17,482 nt of DNA from positions 1 through 17,482 of the forward strand of contig RFJS01000269.1 in the NCBI GenBank assembly GCA_003694825.1. The letters run 5' to 3'. Within the stretch, counting starts at the first letter, position 1. Every line of letters starts with the position of its first letter. The position numbers were made by a program, and so were the translations under genes. Source of the stretch: Verrucomicrobiota bacterium. GTDB lineage: Bacteria > Verrucomicrobiota > Verrucomicrobiia > Opitutales > Opitutaceae. The notes beneath the pieces were generated by a model. That model ran no database searches. It saw only the letters and a program-made list of their open reading frames with translations, and was not told where the DNA came from. Shown one piece after another: positions 1 through 5,711 of this stretch.

Positions 1-4
1 AAAA

Positions 5-31
5 AACCCGCCCGGATGTTCCGGACGGGTT
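5..31 (-). terminator. Rho-independent terminator of rplM-rpsI
   Basis: An 11-12 bp stem (5-16 with 20-31) closes on a 3-nt loop. The one mismatch on the plus strand, C11 against A25, becomes a G-U pair in RNA made from the minus strand. The stem is followed in the minus direction by a run of T (positions 6 to 1). It lies about 37 bp after the rpsI stop codon, so it should end the ribosomal-protein transcript. Confidence 0.9.
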
Positions 32-67
32 GAAAAGTGTTCCAGCCTGGCGGCTTCGGCTGCGCGC

Positions 68-472
68 TTAGCGCTTGGAGAACTGGAAGCGCTTGCGGGC
101 GCCGGGCTGACCGGCCTTCTTGCGCTCCTTCTCACGGTGATCGCGGGTGAGCAGGCCGGCCTTCTTCAACACCGGCCGAAGCTCCGGATCAAACTTGAGC
201 AGGGCGCGGGAGATGCCGTGGGAAACCGCTCCGGCCTGACCGCTGCTGCCGCCGCCGTCGACATTGACGAACACATCGACCTTGTCCTTGAGCTCGACGG
301 TGACGAGCGGACGCACGGCCACGCGCGAAAAATTCTCGTGCTTGAAGTAGTCCTCGAGCGGCTTGCCGTTGATCTGCACGACGCCGCTGCCCGCCTTCAC
401 GCGCACACGGGCAGTCGAGGTCTTCCGGCGGCCGGTTCCCCAAAATACATTGGCTTCTGAAGCGTCACTCAT
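68..472 (-). CDS. rpsI: 30S ribosomal protein S9
   Basis: S9 is a small-subunit protein whose C-terminal tail reaches the P-site tRNA. The 134-residue product has the usual family length (about 130). It carries the N-terminal [13 protein letters not shown] segment (12-24), the S9 signature region [19 protein letters not shown] (73-91), and the basic tail ending KRFQFSKR, whose last Arg is typical of the family. The start is supported by a GGAAGG Shine-Dalgarno sequence 8 nt upstream. It follows rplM by 24 bp in the conserved rplM-rpsI order, and a strong terminator follows it. Nothing is unusual about the protein itself. Confidence 0.98.
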   Translation of the reverse strand: MSDASEANVFWGTGRRKTSTARVRVKAGSGVVQINGKPLEDYFKHENFSRVAVRPLVTVELKDKVDVFVNVDGGGSSGQAGAVSHGISRALLKFDPELRPVLKKAGLLTRDHREKERKKAGQPGARKRFQFSKR

Positions 473-480
473 GGGTGTTT

Positions 481-486
481 CCTTCC
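481..486 (-). promoter_or_regulatory. Ribosome binding site of rpsI
   Basis: The minus strand reads GGAAGG, 8 nt before the ATG at 472. It lies in the 24-bp rplM-rpsI spacer. It contrasts with rplM, the first gene of the pair, which has no purine-rich site. Confidence 0.7.
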
Positions 487-496
487 GTGTCTATGC

Positions 497-919
497 TCAG
501 AGCGGCTGCGGGTTCTGCGCCTGGTGCGGATGCTCCGGGCCGCGGTAGATCCTGAGCTTGGTCATCATCTTCCGGGCGAGCCGATTCTTCGGCAGCATGC
601 CACGCACGGCGTGCTCGATGATGAACTCCGGACGACGCTCACGCATTTCCTTGAGGCTGCGATACTTTTCGCGTCCGACGTAGCCGCTGAAGAACATGTA
701 TTTGTTCTGTTCTTCCTTCTTGCCGGTCAAGGCAACCTTCTCGGCATTGACCACGACGACGTAGTCTCCGGTGTCCACGTGAGGCGTATAGGTCGGCTTG
801 TTGCGCCCGCGAAGCACGTTGGCGATGCGCACGGCCAACCGACCGAGCACCTGGTCCGTGGCGTCGATCACGTACCAGTTCGGCTGCACCTCCTCCTTTT
901 TGGCAAGCAAAGTCTTCAT
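497..919 (-). CDS. rplM: 50S ribosomal protein L13
   Basis: L13 is an early-assembling large-subunit protein. The 140-residue product matches the family length (about 142). It shows the N-terminal [15 protein letters not shown] segment (15-29), the [15 protein letters not shown] core (47-61), and the L13 signature [21 protein letters not shown] (about 106-126) followed by GPEHPHQAQ. An in-frame ATG exists 24 codons upstream at 991, but that extension is unlike L13 and would cover the likely promoter at 940-966, so 919 is the start. The bases just before the ATG are pyrimidine-rich with no Shine-Dalgarno sequence. rpsI follows in the same operon. Confidence 0.97.
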   Translation of the reverse strand: MKTLLAKKEEVQPNWYVIDATDQVLGRLAVRIANVLRGRNKPTYTPHVDTGDYVVVVNAEKVALTGKKEEQNKYMFFSGYVGREKYRSLKEMRERRPEFIIEHAVRGMLPKNRLARKMMTKLRIYRGPEHPHQAQNPQPL

Positions 920-939
920 TTGGAGAAAAGAGGGAGAGG

Positions 940-966
940 AAGATAGCCCGGCCGCGGTGCTGTCAA
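940..966 (-). promoter_or_regulatory. Likely sigma-70 promoter of rplM-rpsI
   Basis: On the minus strand a perfect TTGACA (961-966) is followed after a short 15-bp spacer by TATCTT (940-945). Transcription would begin near 933, leaving a leader of only about 14 nt before the rplM ATG. It lies between the upstream terminator (998-1030) and rplM, where a promoter is needed. The short spacer lowers certainty. Confidence 0.5.
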
Positions 967-997
967 CGCCAGAAATGCACTGAGGGCGCATTTCACG

Positions 998-1030
998 AAA
1001 AAGCCCGCCCCTCGTGCGGAGGGACGGGCT
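998..1030 (-). terminator. Rho-independent terminator of the porin gene
   Basis: A 12-pair stem (1002-1013 with 1019-1030) closes on a 5-nt loop. C1008/A1024 forms a G-U pair only in minus-strand RNA. It is followed by five T on the minus strand (1002-998). It lies 66 bp beyond the porin stop codon, separating that gene from rplM-rpsI. Confidence 0.9.
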
Positions 1031-1095
1031 CGAAAATCACGTTGTGCTCTCCCGAATCGGGCGAGGCGCCGGCCGGGCCGAACGCACCGACCGGC

Positions 1096-1767
1096 TCAGA
1101 AGCCGACGGTCGCGCCGACGGTGAAGTAGAACTTGTCGCCGTCGTAGTCGGAGAGATCGTTGTAGTAGTAGTGGAGGCCGATGTTGAGCGTGGCGTGCTC
1201 GTTGAGGTTGAAGGGCACCACCGCGCTCGCGCCATACCAGGCATAGGAGTCACCCTCGTCGACGTTCACGTAGCCGATGGTGGCCGAGAGGTCGAGCGAG
1301 GACTTGATGCTCTCGAGCGGGATGCTGCCGCCGAGGCTACCCTGCACGGTGATGTTCTTCAGGTCCACATCGTAGTAGACATACAGGCTCGGCGTCACCA
1401 CGCCCATCTCGCTGGAGATGCCGACGTAGGGCTCAAAGGTGGAATCGGCGTCGGTGTAGTAGTAGTAGGTGGCACCGAGGTCGATTTTCGTGTTCTCGTT
1501 GAGGTCGTAACCCCAGCCGGCGTAGAAATCGTATTCGTTGATCCAGCCCTTCGACGACATGTTCTCGACCGGGAAGGCACCCCAGTAGCCGAGATAGAAG
1601 TTGTCGTAGCCGAACTCGATGGACGGGTGCACCGCGTTGTCAGCGAGCTGCACGCCGCGGAACACATATTCCGAGGCAAAGGTCACGTCCGCAGAAACGG
1701 TCGTGGGCGCGTAAGAGGCGCTCCCGCTCAGGAGGGAAGCCAATCCAAGAACCAGTATCTTCTTCAT
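1096..1767 (-). CDS. TorF-family putative outer-membrane porin
   Basis: This 223-residue product is probably an outer-membrane beta-barrel. It has a Sec signal peptide (Lys2-Lys3, hydrophobic core 4-13, likely cleavage near Ala20). The mature protein opens with ADVTFASEYVFRGVQ (26-40), the hallmark of the TorF/Gcw_chp family. Alternating, Tyr-rich strands follow, and the chain ends in Phe, as barrel proteins usually do. Family members are annotated as putative porins; substrate and physiological role are not established. The ATG at 1767 is the only start that gives the signal peptide. The gene is monocistronic: a terminator follows, and a perfect inverted repeat lies 30 bp upstream. The only purine stretch before the ATG is a weak GAGA. 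Confidence 0.85.
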   Translation of the reverse strand: MKKILVLGLASLLSGSASYAPTTVSADVTFASEYVFRGVQLADNAVHPSIEFGYDNFYLGYWGAFPVENMSSKGWINEYDFYAGWGYDLNENTKIDLGATYYYYTDADSTFEPYVGISSEMGVVTPSLYVYYDVDLKNITVQGSLGGSIPLESIKSSLDLSATIGYVNVDEGDSYAWYGASAVVPFNLNEHATLNIGLHYYYNDLSDYDGDKFYFTVGATVGF

Positions 1768-1796
1768 GGTTGTAATCTCGTAGGTTTGGTAAGTCT

Positions 1797-1815
1797 GTCT
1801 CTGATTCTCAGAGAC
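1797..1815 (-). promoter_or_regulatory. Inverted repeat in the porin leader
   Basis: Perfect 8-bp arms GTCTCTGA and TCAGAGAC flank a 3-nt centre, ending 30 bp upstream of the porin ATG. It may be an operator or a leader RNA hairpin. There is no T-run directly after it, so it is not a normal terminator. Confidence 0.5.
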
Positions 1816-1831
1816 GCCTGAACTTCAAAGA

Positions 1832-1860
1832 TTTACTCTGCCCGTTGGCAAGAGCATATC
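1832..1860 (+). promoter_or_regulatory. Candidate weak promoter for the DUF423-cca unit
   Basis: TTTACT (1832-1837) and CATATC (1855-1860) are separated by 17 bp, 33 bp upstream of the first ATG. The spacing is ideal but the hexamers match the consensus poorly. This is the gap between divergent units where a promoter is expected. Confidence 0.28.
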
Positions 1861-1893
1861 GAGAACCAGGCGCGCCGCAGACAACGATTTCGC

Positions 1894-2358
1894 ATGCAGA
1901 ACAGACCGGACACACCCCCCGATGAAGCCGCTCCCGTGCCAGCGGGCTTCGAAAAAGATTATGGTATTTTTACGGCCTCGACGCTGATGTTCTGCGCCGT
2001 CGGCCTCGGGGCTTTCGGCGCGCACGGCCTCAGGGATTTCCTCCAGCAGCACGGGTATGCCGCCGTTTGGGAAACCGCTGTGCTCTATCAGCTTATACAC
2101 GCGCTGGCCCTATTCGCCGCCGGGCTGTTCGCGCGTGCCCGCCCGGAGGTGCGGCGGGCGCGATCCTTCGTCTTCGCGGGCCGCCTGCTCCTTGCCGGCA
2201 CGCTTCTTTTCAGCGGCTCCCTTTATGCTCTTTGCCTTGGTGCACCGAAGTGGATCGGGCCGGTCACGCCGCTTGGCGGGCTTTCTCTGATGGCCGGGTG
2301 GATCGGATACGGAATCTGGTCGCTAAGGGCCGGCATCTCGACAAAACGCGAGGCATGA
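1894..2358 (+). CDS. DUF423 family small membrane protein
   Basis: This 154-residue inner-membrane protein is of unknown function (YwdK/YgdD group). After an unusual polar, Pro-rich N-terminus (1-23) come four likely membrane helices, near 25-46, 62-82, 93-116 and 121-146. The family motifs are visible: GAFGAHGL (39-46), a region with TAVLYQLIHALAL (61-73), and IGPVTPLGG (121-129). It is longer than usual (about 120-130) because of the N-terminal tail. The first ATG is used because the next in-frame ATG falls inside helix 1. Its stop overlaps the cca start by 4 bp (ATGA), so the two are probably translationally coupled. No Shine-Dalgarno sequence precedes it. Confidence 0.85.
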   Translation: MQNRPDTPPDEAAPVPAGFEKDYGIFTASTLMFCAVGLGAFGAHGLRDFLQQHGYAAVWETAVLYQLIHALALFAAGLFARARPEVRRARSFVFAGRLLLAGTLLFSGSLYALCLGAPKWIGPVTPLGGLSLMAGWIGYGIWSLRAGISTKREA

Positions 2359-3752
2359 ACCTGCCCGAGCCGCTGGCGCGTGCCATTGCCGCGTTGACCG
2401 AAATCGGTCGCCCCCTGCTCGTCGGCGGCTGCGTGCGGGATTGGCTGCTCGGGCTCACGCCGAAGGATTTCGACGTCGAAGTCTTCGGCGTCGACTGGGA
2501 AAAGCTGGTCGCCGTGCTGCGCCAACACGGTCCGGTCAACCTCGTCGGAAAGTCCTTCGGCGTCGCCAAGGTCCGGCTCGGGGGCGTCGACTACGATTTC
2601 AGCCTCCCGCGCAGGGAGGTAAAGGTCGCCAGCGGGCACCGGGGCTTCGCCGTGGAACCCGACCCCGCCATCGACCCGGCCACCGCGGCGCTGAGGCGGG
2701 ATTTTACGATCAATGCCATCTATTTCGACCCCGCCTCGGGCGAAGTGCTCGACCCCCTCGACGGACGCCGGGATCTGCGGGCGGGCATCCTTCGACACAC
2801 GGGACCGGCCTTTGCCGAAGACCCCCTGCGCGTGCTGCGGGCCTTCCAGTTCGCCGCCCGGTTCGACTTTGAGGTCGCCCCCGAGACCATCGAGCTGTGC
2901 CGGACGATGTTGCCGACTTTCGCCGAGCTGCCTGTCGAGCGCGTCTGGGGCGAATGGGAGAAATGGTCCACCACCGCACAAAAGCCTTCGCGAGGCCTGC
3001 AGGTGCTCAAGCAAACCGGCTGGCTCACCTGTTTCCCCGAACTCGCGGCTCTCGATGGATTACCGCAGGAACCGGCATGGCATCCGGAGGGCGATGTCCT
3101 CACGCACACCGGCCATTGTCTCGACGCGCTCGTCCAGCTCGAGGCCTGGCGGCAGGCCAACGCTCCCGGCCGGCGCATCCTCTCCTTCGCCGTGCTCTGC
3201 CATGACCTGGGCAAAGCCGAGACGACGACCCGCGCCGAGCGGCACGGCGTCATGCGCTGGGTGAGTCCGGGCCACGATCGCGCCGGCGGTCCCCTCGCCG
3301 AACGCTTCCTCGAGCGCATCGGTTCGCCTCACGATCTGCGCAAGCCTGTCCGCCAGCTCGTCGAATGCCACCACGTGCACCAGAGCTGGCCGCTCGAAGG
3401 CCCGTCCGCGGCCGCGGTTCGCCGCCTCGCCCGCAAGCTTTCGCCCGCTTCGATCGATCAGCTCACGGTCGTCATGGAAGCGGACCATCGCGGACGCCCG
3501 CCGCTGCTTTCCGAGGAAACGGCCCTGCGCATCGAGCGGCTCCGCGCAAAGGCCGCTGAGCTTTCACTGCAAACGGCTCCGCCCCCCCCGCTTCTTCGCG
3601 GTCGCGACCTCATCCGCCTCGGCCTGAAACCGTCCCCGGAATTCAGCCGCATCCTGCGCGCTGCCTACGAGGCCCAGCTCGACGGCGCCTTCCACACCCA
3701 TGAAGAGGCCGTCGCGTGGGTGCAGTCCCGCTTCGATCTCGACACCCGCTGA
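2355..3752 (+). CDS. cca: CCA-adding tRNA nucleotidyltransferase
   Basis: The enzyme adds or repairs the 3' CCA end of tRNAs in the cytoplasm. The 465-residue product has a class II nucleotidyltransferase head: GGCVRD (24-29), the metal-binding DFD (38-40), RRDFTINA (114-121) and the EDPLRVLRAFQFAARF segment (155-170). A C-terminal HD-type domain follows, with HTGH (251-254) and LCHDLGK (281-287), as in E. coli-type multifunctional CCA proteins. Some relatives are poly(A) polymerases, so specificity is inferred. The frame stays open upstream to 2067, but those codons lie inside DUF423. The ATG at 2355 overlaps the DUF423 stop, and the protein begins normally there. A GAGG lies almost against the ATG, too close for normal spacing. 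Confidence 0.92.
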   Translation: MNLPEPLARAIAALTEIGRPLLVGGCVRDWLLGLTPKDFDVEVFGVDWEKLVAVLRQHGPVNLVGKSFGVAKVRLGGVDYDFSLPRREVKVASGHRGFAVEPDPAIDPATAALRRDFTINAIYFDPASGEVLDPLDGRRDLRAGILRHTGPAFAEDPLRVLRAFQFAARFDFEVAPETIELCRTMLPTFAELPVERVWGEWEKWSTTAQKPSRGLQVLKQTGWLTCFPELAALDGLPQEPAWHPEGDVLTHTGHCLDALVQLEAWRQANAPGRRILSFAVLCHDLGKAETTTRAERHGVMRWVSPGHDRAGGPLAERFLERIGSPHDLRKPVRQLVECHHVHQSWPLEGPSAAAVRRLARKLSPASIDQLTVVMEADHRGRPPLLSEETALRIERLRAKAAELSLQTAPPPPLLRGRDLIRLGLKPSPEFSRILRAAYEAQLDGAFHTHEEAVAWVQSRFDLDTR

Positions 3753-3774
3753 GGGACTCTGCCGCTTCTGTGGC

Positions 3775-3803
3775 TTGCCGCGGTCCTCCGCCCGCGCTAC
3801 CAA
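3775..3803 (+). promoter_or_regulatory. Candidate weak promoter for transaldolase
   Basis: TTGCCG (3775-3780) and TACCAA (3798-3803) are separated by exactly 17 bp, 39 bp before the transaldolase ATG. The -10 match is poor. It lies in the 90-bp gap after cca, where no terminator is evident, so read-through from cca is also possible. Confidence 0.3.
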
Positions 3804-3842
3804 ACCGCTTTCACTGCCTGACTGACCACCCAACCCTGAAAA

Positions 3843-4799
3843 ATGACTACGCTCGAACAGCTCAAACAGCACACGATCGTCGTCGCCGACACCGGTGACT
3901 TCAACGCGATGCGCGAATTCGGCCCGCGCGACGCCACGACCAATCCCAGCCTCATCCTCAAGGCGGCCCAGAAGCCTGAATACGCCGACCTCGTCGACGC
4001 CGTCGTTGCCCGGCACCGTGAAGCCGCCCGAGCGCACGCCGACACCCTCGGCTACCTCGTCGACCGTCTTCTCATCGCCTTCGGCCTCGAGATCCTCAAA
4101 ATCATTCCCGGCCGCGTCTCCACCGAAGTCGACGCCCGCCTGTCCTTCGACACCGAAGGCACCGTCGCCAGGGCCCGCGAACTGATCGCCCTCTATGGCG
4201 AACACGGCATCTCTCCGGAACGCATCCTCATCAAGATCGCCTCCACCTGGGAGGGCATCGCCGCGGCGGAAATCCTCGAGAAAGAGGGTATCCATTGCAA
4301 CATGACCCTGCTCTTCTCCCTGCCGCAGGCCGTGCGCTGCGCCGAGGTCGGCGCCACGCTCATCTCGCCGTTCGTCGGCCGGATCCTCGACTGGCACAAG
4401 GCCAAATACAACCGCGACTACACCGGCGCGGAGGATCCCGGCGTGCAATCCGTCAAGCGGATCTACAACTACTACAAGAAGTTCGGCTACAAGACCGAGG
4501 TCATGGGCGCGAGCTTCCGCAACACCGATGAGATTCTCGAGCTGTGCGGCTGCGACCTGCTCACCATCAGCCCCGACCTTCTCGCCCAGCTCCAGAACGA
4601 CACGCGCCCGGCCCCCCGCAAGCTCTCGCCCGAAGACGCCGCCCGCGCCGACATCGAGCGCCTCGAACTCGACGAGAAGACCTTCCGCTTCCTCCTCAAC
4701 GAGGACGCCATGGCCACCGAAAAGACCGCCGAGGGCATCCGCAACTTCTGCGCGGACATCGTCAAACTCGAGAAGCTCATCGCCGAAAAGCTCGGTTGA
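3843..4799 (+). CDS. tal: Transaldolase
   Basis: Transaldolase moves a dihydroxyacetone unit between sugar phosphates in the non-oxidative pentose phosphate pathway. The 318-residue length matches the TalB-type class (about 316). Visible active-site features are the early Asp in VVADTGDF (13-20), DATTNPSL (30-37), the Schiff-base Lys131 in [11 protein letters not shown] (128-138), CNMTLLFS and the [10 protein letters not shown] phosphate-binding stretch. All are intact, so the enzyme should be active. It stands alone, 90 bp after cca and convergent with the ABC importer genes. The ATG is preceded by a run of A, without a Shine-Dalgarno sequence. Confidence 0.96.
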   Translation: MTTLEQLKQHTIVVADTGDFNAMREFGPRDATTNPSLILKAAQKPEYADLVDAVVARHREAARAHADTLGYLVDRLLIAFGLEILKIIPGRVSTEVDARLSFDTEGTVARARELIALYGEHGISPERILIKIASTWEGIAAAEILEKEGIHCNMTLLFSLPQAVRCAEVGATLISPFVGRILDWHKAKYNRDYTGAEDPGVQSVKRIYNYYKKFGYKTEVMGASFRNTDEILELCGCDLLTISPDLLAQLQNDTRPAPRKLSPEDAARADIERLELDEKTFRFLLNEDAMATEKTAEGIRNFCADIVKLEKLIAEKLG

Positions 4800-4820
4800 G
4801 CGCGCCGAGCCCGTCCTCCC

Positions 4821-4834
4821 GGCGGCGCGCCGCC
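4821..4834. repeat. GC-only palindrome between convergent genes
   Basis: A perfect 14-bp palindrome built only from G and C (GGCGGCGCGCCGCC) lies in the 57-bp gap between the transaldolase stop and the permease stop. It could slow polymerase from both sides, but it has neither a loop nor a T-run, so a terminator role is only possible. Confidence 0.4.
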
Positions 4835-4856
4835 ACCTCGCGCATCACGGCCGGCC

Positions 4857-5711
4857 TCACCCCTTCACGGCGCCGGTCGTGATGCCGCGGATCAGGTGTT
4901 TCTGCACAACGAGGTAGAACACCAGGAGCGGAAGGGTCACGATGACCAGCCCCGCAAATAGCATCCCGAAATCCGTCTCATACTGCGAGGCGATCGCGAG
5001 ATTCGCCAGCGCCAGCGGCAGCGTCCGTGGCGCCTCGGGACCACCCCCGGAAAGAAACATGAAGGCGTAGAAATACTCCTTCCAGATGCCGATGAACTGA
5101 AAGATCGCCACCGTCACCAGCCCCGGGCGTGCCAGCGGAAGCATGACATGCCAGAACGCCCGCGCTTCGCTGCAGCCGTCGATCACCGCCGCCTCGTAGA
5201 GCGCCCGCGGCAGCCCGCGAAAGAATCCGGCGAGGATAAAGATCGCGAAGGGCAGGCCGTTGGCCACATAGACCAGGATGAGGCCGGCCAGCGAATTCAG
5301 CAGCCCGAGCGCCCGCAGCTCGAAAAACAGCGGCACGATGCTCAACTGCACCGGGATCATCAGCCCCGCCAGAAAAAGCCCGTAAACCACCCGCCCCAGA
5401 GGATGAAAAAACCGGCTCAGCGCATAGGCCGCCATCGAGCCGAGCAGCAGTATCCCGGCAACCGATACCACCGTGACGACGACGCTCGAGAGAAAATAGT
5501 CGCCGAAACGCGCCCCGGTCCAGGCCCTCGCGAAATTGTCCCACTGCAGGGCATCCACCGCGGGGAGCCCCAGCGGATCGCGAAAGATCGCCGCATCCGT
5601 CTTCAGCGCGCTCGCCGCAACCCACAACATCGGCAGCACCGTCCAGGCGAGATAGGCGAGGAGCACGCCGTAGACGAGGCCCCGGGAAATCCTGCCGCTC
5701 CGCCGTCTCAT
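4857..5711 (-). CDS. Carbohydrate ABC transporter permease, MalG-like
   Basis: This is one of two membrane subunits of an ABC importer, probably for a sugar or oligosaccharide (CUT1 group). The 284-residue chain has a basic N-terminus, six likely membrane helices, and the cytoplasmic EAA loop EAAVIDGCSEARAFWHVMLP (173-192) that docks to the ATPase. It ends in QKHLIRGITTGAVKG, a tail typical of MalG/AraQ-type permeases. Its ATG overlaps the stop of the upstream fusion gene by 4 bp, and an AGGAGG site sits 7 nt before it, so the pair is co-translated. The substrate cannot be told from sequence. No ATPase gene follows; after this gene comes the convergent transaldolase. Confidence 0.93.
   Translation of the reverse strand: MRRRSGRISRGLVYGVLLAYLAWTVLPMLWVAASALKTDAAIFRDPLGLPAVDALQWDNFARAWTGARFGDYFLSSVVVTVVSVAGILLLGSMAAYALSRFFHPLGRVVYGLFLAGLMIPVQLSIVPLFFELRALGLLNSLAGLILVYVANGLPFAIFILAGFFRGLPRALYEAAVIDGCSEARAFWHVMLPLARPGLVTVAIFQFIGIWKEYFYAFMFLSGGGPEAPRTLPLALANLAIASQYETDFGMLFAGLVIVTLPLLVFYLVVQKHLIRGITTGAVKG

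Noticed and set aside
920..991. Upstream extension of rplM by 24 codons
   Set aside because: The extra residues are not part of L13, and the stretch contains the likely promoter of the operon.
2067..2354. Upstream extension of cca by 96 codons
   Set aside because: It lies inside the DUF423 gene in another frame. The normal CCA-enzyme N-terminus begins at 2355.
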